38,823 nucleotides of DNA from a virus. A program made the position numbers and the translations under genes. Below the pieces are notes generated by a model. It saw only the letters and a list, made by a program, of their open reading frames with translations, made no database searches and was not told the origin of the DNA. The stretch covers positions 1 to 38,823 of IMG/VR virus record IMGVR_UViG_3300046476_000191; one strand, given 5' to 3'. This document shows, piece after piece, positions 1 to 5,904 of this stretch; the stretch's first letter is position 1, and the number at the start of each line of letters is the position of its first letter.

Positions 1-18
1 GGTGTAGCACCGAAAATC
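1..18. repeat. Left copy of the 18-bp terminal direct repeat
   Basis: The first 18 bases are identical to the last 18 (38806-38823). Genes on both sides of the ends point the same way (HNH gene at 108-434, terminase at 37112-38731, both leftward), so the ends probably join in the real molecule. The repeat may be an assembly overlap of a circular map or lie in the packaging site. An att repeat is less likely because the recombinase gene is 10 kb away. Confidence 0.9.
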
Positions 19-107
19 CGAAATTTTCGACCTACCCCCCTGATATCATTGAAGAATTAGCAAAACGGCATCAGCGTACCATCGAAGCGGCATAACGATA
101 CCATCAG
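1..107. other. Junction non-coding region, candidate packaging (cos/pac) site, left part
   Basis: I see no gene here. A dyad with 7-bp arms (CGAAAAT / ATTTTCG) lies at 11-29. The 12-mer GAAAATCCGAAA at 12-23 is a direct repeat of 38768-38779. ACCCCCCT at 34-41 is the inverse of AGGGGGGT at 38791-38798. Once the ends are joined these repeats cluster within about 100 bp between the HNH gene and the terminase gene. That is where cos/pac sites lie in many HK97-like phages. The assignment is inference. Confidence 0.4.
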
Positions 108-434
108 CTAAGTGACGCTTATCCTCTTACCATCATGCTTGTTCCATGGATGATCGGGATCGAGCGGTGTCCCATCGACCGAGCAACCATGAGCACCACG
201 TCCATGCTCCCTGTTGTGGCATCGACTGCACAAGGCCTCGAGGTTGAACGGATCGTAGGCTAGTCCTGGTGCATGGTTGGTGGGGATGACGTGATGGACA
301 TGGGCCATGTACTTGGCCTGATGCATGTCGGTGTTGCACCGAGCACAACGATAGCCGGCATCGAGCAGGGCTTGCTTGCGTGCTACATGACGCCAGCGTG
401 CTTTCTCGTATAGGTGCCTGGGGTGAGGGGCCAT
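108..434 (-). CDS. HNH endonuclease, terminase-associated type
   Basis: Protein of 108 residues. It has the paired-cysteine HNH fold: CARC near residue 30, the HHVIP core near residue 47, an N-N-L-type segment (DPFNLEALC) and a second pair CSRC near residue 70. This is the compact His-Me-finger nuclease type encoded beside phage terminases. In HK97-like phages such enzymes work with terminase in DNA packaging and cos cleavage. It starts at ATG 434 with GGTGGG upstream, partly sequestered in a small hairpin. It is the last leftward gene before the map ends. After joining, TerL follows about 200 bp further on, which fits a packaging role. A homing-type free-standing HNH is the alternative, but the position argues against it. 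Confidence 0.88.
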   Translation of the reverse strand: MAPHPRHLYEKARWRHVARKQALLDAGYRCARCNTDMHQAKYMAHVHHVIPTNHAPGLAYDPFNLEALCSRCHNREHGRGAHGCSVDGTPLDPDHPWNKHDGKRISVT

Positions 435-444
435 AGCTGAAGCC

Positions 445-481
445 CACCTTTCGGGAAGGTGCGGGTCCGGCGTTTTGCCGG
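445..481. promoter_or_regulatory. Two adjacent hairpins in the HNH leader; rest of 435-706 non-coding
   Basis: Arms CACCTT/AAGGTG (445-450, 456-461) and CCGGC/GCCGG (467-471, 477-481) form two stems directly upstream of the HNH start. The first includes the GGTGGG ribosome-binding segment of that gene on the minus strand. The wider interval 435-706 has no convincing gene on either strand. It also holds a weaker dyad with arms CTGGG (559-563) and CCCAG (590-594), and an imperfect 8-bp stem at 656-663/683-690. It lies between the NusG-like gene and the packaging/late genes, so it would be transcribed as a structured RNA. Confidence 0.45.
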
Positions 482-706
482 TGTGGCCGGTTCGCGCTTA
501 GAGCCTCGTCCTTGGCACAGCCTTGAACTGGGAAACCCTGACCACGTCGATGCTACATCTGGGCAGCACCGAACAACCGGGACGCTATACCCAGAAGGAA
601 CCGCCTAGCAAGCCCGCTGGTGCGTTTTTCCTATTGTACCCTTGGACAGGTAGCGGCTTGGCGGCAAAACGCATGGGCGGGCACGGCAAGCCCGGCGCGG
701 GGCATC

Positions 707-1234
707 TCAGACTGCCGCCACCATGTCGATCGGCAACGTATGCCGGATCATGCCGAACAGCACCTCGACCCTGCCGCGCGCATCCACCCGGTCCACTGAC
801 GCTACCAGACCGGAATAGATCCCGCCATCGTCGACCCGAACGCTTTGACCCGGTTTCAGGTTGCTGGCGAAGTATCGGCCTCGGCGTGAGGCTGTGATGA
901 ACTCGTCGAGCTCCTGCTGCTGCTTGTCGTAGATCGCCAGTACCGCCTCGTGCGGCAGCGTCACCGGATCGTCACGCTCGTTGCGCAGGAAGTCGCGCAC
1001 GCCATGGACGCCGAGGATCGCGTCGGTGTCGGCGTCGCCCTGGCGCACGAAGCCGTAGGACGGGAACATCGGCCGCACCACCAGCCGGGTGATCTGGCGT
1101 CCGCGGTGGACGCGGCCGGTCCGGATCCGGCGCCGCAACACCGGCGTGAACATCTCGATCCCGAGCAGGTGCAGCCGCCAGACGGTGGTGATCTCTTGCT
1201 GGGAACCGGTGAGGACGACGTACCATGGTTCCAT
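707..1234 (-). CDS. NusG/RfaH-family transcription elongation factor
   Basis: Protein of 175 residues. The N-terminal NGN-like domain opens with MEPWYVVLTGSQQE, the W-Y-V-V pattern of NusG proteins. It continues with the F-P-S-Y-x-F-V pattern (MFPSYGFV near residue 55). The C-terminal KOW-like segment begins near residue 127 (LKPGQSVRVDDGGIYSGL). Full-length bacterial NusG is similar in size, so this looks like a complete paralogue. Specialised paralogues (RfaH, LoaP) make RNA polymerase processive over particular operons. Here it precedes a structured 272-bp interval and the roughly 25-kb late operon, so late antitermination is a reasonable inference. ATG 1234 is preceded by AAGGAAG. Confidence 0.85.
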   Translation of the reverse strand: MEPWYVVLTGSQQEITTVWRLHLLGIEMFTPVLRRRIRTGRVHRGRQITRLVVRPMFPSYGFVRQGDADTDAILGVHGVRDFLRNERDDPVTLPHEAVLAIYDKQQQELDEFITASRRGRYFASNLKPGQSVRVDDGGIYSGLVASVDRVDARGRVEVLFGMIRHTLPIDMVAAV

Positions 1235-1312
1235 TTCTTGCTTCCTTTTTTGCTTTGCAACATAGAAACGGAATTTCCTTTTGCTCGCCTGGTCGCCCGC
1301 AGTCCCAGTAAT

Positions 1313-1348
1313 CCCTAGAGAGGGATGCTTCGCGCATCCTCTATAGGG
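1313..1348. other. Long imperfect stem-loop, part of a candidate replication origin
   Basis: The left strand CCCTAGAGAGGGATGC (1313-1328) and right strand GCATCCTCTATAGGG (1334-1348) pair almost completely around the loop TTCGC. One base is bulged and one pair is mismatched. There is no T-run on either side, so a simple intrinsic terminator is unlikely. It lies next to a cluster of GCGCGAA repeats and just past the RepA-like ATPase gene. Confidence 0.55.
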
Positions 1349-1361
1349 TTACAAAGGGAGC

Positions 1362-1403
1362 GCGCGAACACCCATGCGCGAAGCATGCGCGAAGGTGCGC
1401 GAA
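1362..1403. repeat. Iteron-like cluster, four copies of GCGCGAA
   Basis: The heptamer GCGCGAA occurs at 1362, 1376, 1387 and 1397, spaced 14, 11 and 10 bases. The middle copies sit in a longer shared unit (ATGCGCGAAG). Spacing close to one helical turn is typical of initiator-protein binding arrays. The inverse TTCGCGC forms the loop of the adjacent stem. The cluster ends 6 bases before the stop of the RepA-like ATPase gene. An origin function is inferred from position and repeat pattern only. Confidence 0.5.
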
Positions 1404-1408
1404 TGTGC

Positions 1409-2848
1409 TCATAAAAATCCTCTTGCAATGCGGTAAGCTAACTTGGAACTCGGCCCGTAAGGTTGCGCTGCAACCTTGCCGGCGGTCATCAAACGGTCGA
1501 GCGCATCGGCCAACTGGTCTTTTGACACCCTCGCCGATTTGGCCTCTCTGGTCTTTGCGAACACGGTCGGCGCGTAGTTGTTGGAGGTTCGCTTCGGGCT
1601 GAAGTTGTCACCCTTGGCTGTTCCCTTGTCGAGCAGTTCCAGGAACAGCCCATCCACCGCCACATGCACCGCCGCCTGTTCCGGCCCGCTCGGTACCCGC
1701 GTCGGCACGAACAGGCCGTTGGCCCATTGCAGTTCGATCTGCTCGGCAAGGGCGCTGTAGTTGCTTTTCATGAACTCGAGCACGCGCGTGCCGGGATCGT
1801 CGTCGTTGTCATCGTCCTTGCCCTGGACGTGCATGTAAGCCCGAGCCCGCACCGAATTGTGCCACTGGGTGGATCCTGACAACCCGGTCTTGCTGGCGAT
1901 GCCGGTCAATGACGGATGCGCCGACATGATGACGTAGCCGTTGGCGGCGATCGCCAGCTGTCGCATCAGCGCAACAAACTGCCGGACATGGCTGCGGTCG
2001 ATCTCGGATCCACCGAACACGTCGGCGACGTTGTCGATCACGGTACAGACCGGCTGGACTTCCTTCACCTCGGCCAGCAGTTCGCCATACAGCGGCGTTG
2101 CCACCATACGGCCCTTGCGGTCGAGGCCGGCCAATAACGGATCGGCGCCGCCGTCGACCAGGGGAAACAAATGCAGGCCCTCGGCGACATCACCAAACGA
2201 AGCGTTGTAGCTCTTGAGCACCGGCTGCAGTCGGCGCACCAGTTCGGCCTCGTTGTCCTCGCAGTTGATCAGCACGACGGGCCCCTGCTCGGGCACCGAG
2301 CGCAGCCAGTCCTTTCCGAGCACATGCGCCGCCGCCAACTGCAGAAACAGGATCGACTTGCCGATCGCACCCTCGCCGGACATCAGCGCGACGTTATGCC
2401 GGGGAAAGCGGTCGCGGACGCCCCACTCGCGTTCCGGGATCGGCTCGGTGTCATAACGCGCGATGTTGACGCGGACCAGTTTCGGCAGTGGCGGCGGTAT
2501 ATAGGCCGGCTCCGGATCGGGTAGCCAGGCCGGCGGCGGCTGTTCTTCCAGCAACGGCTCGGGCAGGACCAGTCCATCGGCGACGAGGGTTTCCACCGCC
2601 TCGCGGCCGCCGAGCTCGTCGACGAGCTCGTGCATCTCGGCCCGCTCGATCAGCGCCTCGGCGATCAGGCCGCGCGGTGCGCCCCTGGCGATGAACATCG
2701 CGCCCTCGGCGACGCAATTCTGGAACACGACCGATCGGCTGGCTGCCCCGTTGGCCGATGTCGCAATCATTTTCGCCCACAGCCGAACGCCCTCGGCAAA
2801 AACACCGAGACCTGGCGGGTCAACGCTGTGGACGTATTCGCTGGGCAT
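1409..2848 (-). CDS. RepA-like hexameric ATPase/helicase (RecA-fold, AAA_25 type)
   Basis: Protein of 479 residues. The Walker A motif GEGAIGKS lies at residues 158-165. The B strand VCTVIDNV lies near residue 270 and is followed by a sensor-like segment ending VIMSAHPS. A GLSGSTQWHNSVRARAYM-type segment is characteristic of the plasmid RepA/phage replicative ATPase family. The first 150 residues are poorly conserved, with a Pro-rich linker at about 100-125. Such proteins act as hexameric DNA helicases or loaders in replication. No DnaB, primase or polymerase gene is visible, so it is the best replication candidate in this genome. An iteron-like cluster follows its stop. It starts at ATG 2848, 13 bases after the upstream gene. 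Confidence 0.85.
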   Translation of the reverse strand: MPSEYVHSVDPPGLGVFAEGVRLWAKMIATSANGAASRSVVFQNCVAEGAMFIARGAPRGLIAEALIERAEMHELVDELGGREAVETLVADGLVLPEPLLEEQPPPAWLPDPEPAYIPPPLPKLVRVNIARYDTEPIPEREWGVRDRFPRHNVALMSGEGAIGKSILFLQLAAAHVLGKDWLRSVPEQGPVVLINCEDNEAELVRRLQPVLKSYNASFGDVAEGLHLFPLVDGGADPLLAGLDRKGRMVATPLYGELLAEVKEVQPVCTVIDNVADVFGGSEIDRSHVRQFVALMRQLAIAANGYVIMSAHPSLTGIASKTGLSGSTQWHNSVRARAYMHVQGKDDDNDDDPGTRVLEFMKSNYSALAEQIELQWANGLFVPTRVPSGPEQAAVHVAVDGLFLELLDKGTAKGDNFSPKRTSNNYAPTVFAKTREAKSARVSKDQLADALDRLMTAGKVAAQPYGPSSKLAYRIARGFL

Positions 2849-2860
2849 TAAACCGCCTTC

Positions 2861-3181
2861 TTATTGTTGGATGTGGGCGCCTCCCTGCTCCTCGATCGCA
2901 TGACAACTGCGATAGACCAGCCGCGCGGCGTTCTCGAACTCCATCAAACTACAGGGCATTCTTGCGGCCATGATCAGGCGCATCGCGGTTTCCATCAGGC
3001 TGTGGGCAATAATGCCGGTGGTTTCATGCATCGACAGCGTCCCCGCTTCCGGTACCTGGCTCATGGCGATGTCGATCCCCTCGGCGACCTCGACCTGAAG
3101 TGAGCAATAAAGCCGCTCGCCGGCGAACACCTGCTCCATCGTCCAATCGCTCGCCGTCACCCCGTCGCCATTGACCAGCAT
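2861..3181 (-). CDS. Hypothetical protein
   Basis: I do not recognise the family. The ATG at 3181 gives 106 residues and follows a strong purine-rich site (GGGAGCGAGG, 4 bases away). A GTG at 3205 would add eight residues but lies inside the parS-like palindrome and is less likely. The protein is mixed alpha/beta-like with a Met-rich middle. A C-terminal helix with two Cys residues (PCSLMEF and RSCHAIEE) precedes a short polar tail. It sits tightly between the TSCPD gene and the replicative ATPase, so it is probably co-transcribed with replication or nucleotide functions. Confidence 0.65.
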   Translation of the reverse strand: MLVNGDGVTASDWTMEQVFAGERLYCSLQVEVAEGIDIAMSQVPEAGTLSMHETTGIIAHSLMETAMRLIMAARMPCSLMEFENAARLVYRSCHAIEEQGGAHIQQ

Positions 3182-3197
3182 CAAACCTCGCTCCCTT

Positions 3198-3213
3198 CGT
3201 TTCACGTGAAATT
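3198..3213. promoter_or_regulatory. parS-like palindrome (possible host ParB binding site)
   Basis: TTTCACGTGAAA at 3200-3211 is a perfect 12-bp palindrome. With the preceding G, 13 contiguous bases match the chromosomal parS consensus TGTTTCACGTGAAACA. The three outer positions differ (C, T, T instead of T, C, A). It fills the short gap between the TSCPD gene and the next gene. ParB-parS recognition of this sequence is well established in bacterial chromosome segregation. Its use by this phage is inference. Confidence 0.5.
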
Positions 3214-3520
3214 ACCCCTTCAGCCGGTCGACCACGGCACCGACGATCGACGACGGCGCGCCCTGGCCGTCGCGCGTCATGGCGTGGCCGATGGTTTCCA
3301 GTTCCACGCCATGCTGCAGGCATAGAGACAGCAGCACAGCCCCGTCGCGCGCGATCGCCTCGACCTGTTCGCCCGACCGGCCGCCATTGATGAACACCTC
3401 GCCAGGCTGATCGTCAGCGTAGTAGCCGATCGTCACGGTGTGGTCGCGCAACAGCCCGCCGAACGAGACCTCGAACGTCTCGGCCCGGCGGCGCAAAGGC
3501 AAGGGGCGGCGGCGGGTCAT
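3212..3520 (-). CDS. Stand-alone TSCPD-domain protein (ribonucleotide-reductase-associated fold)
   Basis: Protein of 102 residues. From residue 12 it matches the TSCPD pattern: a beta-rich start, then PGEVFINGGRSGEQVEAIARD, then a helix LLSLCLQHGVELETI, ending SSIVGAVVDRL. TSCPD domains occur at the C-terminus of B12-dependent (class II) ribonucleotide reductases and as small separate proteins of unclear role. No reductase catalytic subunit is present here, so it may act on the host enzyme; that is inference. The first 34 bases of the gene (MTRRRPLPLRR) are repeated 1.1 kb upstream at 4634-4667, flanking an apparent insertion. ATG 3520 follows GAAGGAA. Confidence 0.75.
   Translation of the reverse strand: MTRRRPLPLRRRAETFEVSFGGLLRDHTVTIGYYADDQPGEVFINGGRSGEQVEAIARDGAVLLSLCLQHGVELETIGHAMTRDGQGAPSSIVGAVVDRLKG
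3487..3520. repeat. 34-bp direct repeat, copy 1 (5' end of TSCPD gene)
   Basis: Identical to 4634-4667 except one base (C versus T, at 3500 and 4647). The sequence just upstream of both copies is also related: each has a T-run followed by an AAGGAA ribosome-binding segment. The pair brackets the two-gene surface-protein cassette. This suggests insertion with duplication of the TSCPD gene start, or recombination between related segments. Confidence 0.9.
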
Positions 3521-3532
3521 GATTGATTTCCT

Positions 3533-3766
3533 TCAGAAAAACCAAAACGCGGCCATCATCGCCAGAATGAACATCAGCACACCCTGCAACGCACCCCACC
3601 AGCCCGATTCGAGATACCACCACACCGTGCTGACGGTGCCGAGGGTGCCGACCAGCACGTCGACGATGCGGACGACGAGCTGGCCGCGCCGATACAGCAC
3701 CACGTTGAGAAAATCGCCGAAGTCGTCGGCCCACCTCGCAACGCGGTGCGGTATCTTGATCTGCAT
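3533..3766 (-). CDS. Small membrane protein, partner of the surface-protein gene
   Basis: Protein of 77 residues. An amphipathic N-terminal half (RVARWADDFGDFLNVVLYRRG) is followed by two hydrophobic stretches, about 29-50 (VVRIVDVLVGTLGTVSTVWWYL) and 56-77 (WGALQGVLMFILAMMAAFWFF). It ends at the second, so it should be an inner-membrane protein with a very short C-terminus. Its ATG overlaps the TGA of the upstream exosortase-type gene (TGATG at 3764-3768), which implies coupled translation. Both genes lie between the 34-bp direct repeats and probably travelled together. I cannot name the family. A holin is possible by shape, but the position among early genes argues against it. Confidence 0.65.
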   Translation of the reverse strand: MQIKIPHRVARWADDFGDFLNVVLYRRGQLVVRIVDVLVGTLGTVSTVWWYLESGWWGALQGVLMFILAMMAAFWFF

Positions 3767-4560
3767 CAGGCGAGCCTCAATTCGCCGCCGCCATCACGCC
3801 GCCGGCGAAGGCGGTTCATGCCGAACAGTGCAAGACAAGCCGCGAGCAGGCCCGGCAGACCGGCGCCGACGATCGGACCGGGGACCCCCGCGGCCGGTTC
3901 GATGAAGAAACTATCGGGTCCGTCGTTGAGGCCGGACATCCGCGCGACGAACAGGATGGTATCGCCGGAATTGACGCCAGAGAGCGTGAAGCCCGACAGC
4001 GTGTAATCCGGGAAGCCGGTGCCGTTATTCAAATCAGGAACATTGCCCGCGGTGCCGCCGGTGTAGGACGCCAGCACCGTGTGCGTGGTCAGGTCCAGCA
4101 TGTAGAAGCTGTTTAGGGTCTCGGCCTGGTTGGTGGAGTTGATGTCGACGCCGATGGAGAAACCAAGATTGCCCAGCGTTGCGCCGTTCGCCAGCAGGAA
4201 CGTCAATAGCGGCGAGCCGCTGCCGATGGTGTATCCGGTGGCGAAGGTGTTGTCGGCGAGTGTGTTCCTACCGCCATTGCCCTGATCGGAGAACGCACTG
4301 ATAGTGGTGAGGTTGCCTGCGTTGGAATAGTCGTTATAGCCGAAGCCGGAGGGCTGTTGCGGCTGTGTCGCGCCGCAGATGATGCAGGGCGCGTTCAGCG
4401 GCTGGTTGCCGTCTGGCACCGTGGCCGCCAGCGTGGCGTTGCCGGAATTGGTGGTGTTCCAGTCGACGCCACCGAGGGTGACGAAGGTGTCCGCGCTGGC
4501 CGGCGATGCAATCGCAATTGCCCCCACCGCAATCGATGAAAGTAAAAGTTTTTTCAACAT
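3766..4560 (-). CDS. Secreted protein with PEP-CTERM-like (exosortase-type) sorting tail
   Basis: Protein of 264 residues from ATG 4560. A strong AGGAGAG site lies 4 bases upstream, so the longer open frame to 4851 is not used. An Sec signal peptide (MLKKLLLSSIAVGAIAIASP, probable cleavage after ASA) is followed by a Ser/Thr/Gly/Asn-rich beta-type body of about 200 residues. Two Cys residues in APCIICG may form a disulfide. The C-terminus is tripartite: VPGP, a GAGLPGLLAACLALFG membrane segment, and the basic cluster RLRRRR. This matches the layout of PEP-CTERM tails sorted by exosortases, with VPGP in place of the VPEP box. No exosortase is in the window, so host machinery would be required. 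It would be a surface-modifying cargo gene in a lysogen; function unknown. Confidence 0.78.
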   Translation of the reverse strand: MLKKLLLSSIAVGAIAIASPASADTFVTLGGVDWNTTNSGNATLAATVPDGNQPLNAPCIICGATQPQQPSGFGYNDYSNAGNLTTISAFSDQGNGGRNTLADNTFATGYTIGSGSPLLTFLLANGATLGNLGFSIGVDINSTNQAETLNSFYMLDLTTHTVLASYTGGTAGNVPDLNNGTGFPDYTLSGFTLSGVNSGDTILFVARMSGLNDGPDSFFIEPAAGVPGPIVGAGLPGLLAACLALFGMNRLRRRRDGGGELRLA

Positions 4561-4667
4561 GCGTCTCTCCTGTCTTTTCTTGGTGCGATGGCGCACCGCG
4601 GAACGCGGCATATCCGCGCTCTGCGATGGGTCAGGCGGCGCAAAGGTAAGGGGCGGCGGCGGGTCAT
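4554..4667 (-). pseudogene. Truncated duplicate of the TSCPD gene start (37-residue frame)
   Basis: It opens with MTRRRPLPLRR, identical to the TSCPD protein start, behind an AGAAGGAACAG ribosome-binding site. It then diverges into an Arg-rich sequence without resemblance to TSCPD. The stop TGA lies inside the first codons of the signal-peptide gene (ATGTTGA at 4554-4560), so its translation could feed the downstream start. The best reading is a remnant left when the cassette entered. It may still serve as a leader peptide. Confidence 0.5.
4634..4667. repeat. 34-bp direct repeat, copy 2
   Basis: Matches 3487-3520 with a single difference. Together the copies bracket 3521-4633, which holds the exosortase-type surface protein gene and its small membrane partner. 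Confidence 0.9.
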
Positions 4668-4729
4668 TCTGTTCCTTCTCAAAAAGTAGGCGGCGGGACT
4701 GACATACCGCCGCCCCAAGTTGCCGCTCT

Positions 4730-5272
4730 CTAAGCCGCGGTTTGCTCAACGAGCGAAACAATGCCTTGCTTGACAACTGCCTTTGGCCGATGCTTGACCC
4801 CGAGCCGCATGATCCGCGTAACCTGTGGCTTCTCGCGCTTCTTAGGAACATGCTTGCCGGCTTTGATGCGAGCGGTGCGCGCTTTGTTGAGTTTACTACG
4901 CGCGGAAAGCGTGCGGCCGTTTGTTACGGCGGATAGCTCGATCATTTGTGTTGTTGCGCCTTTATGCGTTTCAAAATAATCGCGCACCCGCGCAGCCTGC
5001 GCATTGATGGTAAAATGCATCGCATGTGCCGCGCGCAGTTTAGTGCCTTTGAAGATGATGTAAGCATCTCGACCGCTGCCGATGTAAGCGGCTTCGACAT
5101 GGCGATCGCGCTTTGCCCCCAGCGCAATCAGACACTGACCTGGATCACCAACCTCCGCTCGACGGCAATCCGATTTGTAAACTGTGATCGCATAACTGTG
5201 CGTTGCCTCATAAAGCGGATACTTGGTACCGTCGCCCGCCACATAAAATCTTCTCCTACTCCTCGTTGTCAT
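4730..5272 (-). CDS. Hypothetical protein with basic C-terminal half
   Basis: Protein of 180 residues, family not recognised. The first half looks like a small globular domain containing CRRAEVGDPGQCLIALGAKR and an AAYIGSGRDAYIIF core. The second half is strongly basic and helical (residues 118-165, many Lys/Arg), which suggests nucleic-acid binding. Its ATG overlaps the stop of the preceding DUF3102-like gene (ATGA at 5269-5272). This gene and its upstream neighbour are visibly more AT-rich than the surrounding phage genes, roughly 50% GC in sampled lines against roughly 65%. That suggests more recent acquisition. The interval 4668-4729 before the TSCPD remnant is too short for a gene. Confidence 0.65.
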   Translation of the reverse strand: MTTRSRRRFYVAGDGTKYPLYEATHSYAITVYKSDCRRAEVGDPGQCLIALGAKRDRHVEAAYIGSGRDAYIIFKGTKLRAAHAMHFTINAQAARVRDYFETHKGATTQMIELSAVTNGRTLSARSKLNKARTARIKAGKHVPKKREKPQVTRIMRLGVKHRPKAVVKQGIVSLVEQTAA

Positions 5273-5904
5273 GACACAGTCTCCTCGATTGCGTCGGCGC
5301 TTTCCATTTCCAATAGCTCCTGCGCCAACTGGTTTAATTTGAAGCTATTGCTTTCAGCGAATTGTCTCAGACAAAACTGACTGTCGGGATTGAGGTCGGC
5401 ATAATGCCGATCCATCCAAGTATGAAGTTGGGTGATGTAACCATCGACAAACTTGCTGAGTTTGCCGACCATGGCGTTGACTTCGGCAGAGAGTGGCGCC
5501 GGTGGTTTTTTCTTTTTCGTTTTTGCCCGCGCCTTTTCCTCGGCAACAGCTTCCGCAACATCCTTGTGCTTCTGTCTGCCCTTAGATTTTTTGACCCTAT
5601 CAACTGCGGCTTTTGGCGTTGATGGTGAGGCAAGCAGATAGAGGCTACTCACGGACAGATCATCCAAATCCGCAAAGTTTGCGGATTTGCTCATCTTATT
5701 GATTTGTATAAAGTTTTGCGCTGTGCGCTCCTGCCATCCAAATTCCCGATCGAGCCACGGCAACCACCCCCCATGGCCAAGTATTTTTTTGCATTCAATG
5801 AGCCGACCGCCGATCTCGACGACATGAGCGACCGTTTGCTTGCCGAGTTTGCGGATCGCGTTCGCGTGCTTGGTCAATTCCGGGGAGCTGATTGATTGTC
5901 CCAT
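5269..5904 (-). CDS. DUF3102-like protein
   Basis: Protein of 211 residues from ATG 5904 (the frame is open further upstream but overlaps the nuclease gene). The N-terminal 90 residues match the DUF3102 pattern: an alternating helix with GKQTVAHVVEIGGRLIECK, then HGGWLPWLDREFGWQERTAQNF, then a segment on growth-related residues (SSLYLLASPSTP). Residues 118-140 are a Lys-rich linker (ARAKTKKKKPP). A C-terminal helical region of about 70 residues follows. DUF3102 proteins occur on plasmids and phages and have no firm function; a DNA-binding role is plausible. The start overlaps the nuclease stop by one base (TGATG), so the two genes are coupled. GC content is lower than that of the neighbours. 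Confidence 0.75.
   Translation of the reverse strand: MGQSISSPELTKHANAIRKLGKQTVAHVVEIGGRLIECKKILGHGGWLPWLDREFGWQERTAQNFIQINKMSKSANFADLDDLSVSSLYLLASPSTPKAAVDRVKKSKGRQKHKDVAEAVAEEKARAKTKKKKPPAPLSAEVNAMVGKLSKFVDGYITQLHTWMDRHYADLNPDSQFCLRQFAESNSFKLNQLAQELLEMESADAIEETVS

Noticed and set aside
1-18. Terminal repeat as attL/attR of an integrated prophage
   Set aside because: The recombinase is far from the ends, no host genes flank the repeat, and the leftward operon is continuous across the join.
435-706. tRNA or tmRNA gene in the structured gap
   Set aside because: A GGTTCG-like segment is present but no acceptor, anticodon or D-arm can be paired around it.
523-897. Plus-strand frame of 124 residues
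   Set aside because: No ribosome-binding site. Its second half is antisense to the NusG-like gene and its composition is that of an antisense shadow.
3766-4851. Long version of the surface-protein frame starting at 4851
   Set aside because: The signal peptide and strong ribosome-binding site place the start at 4560. The extra segment overlaps another gene in a different frame.
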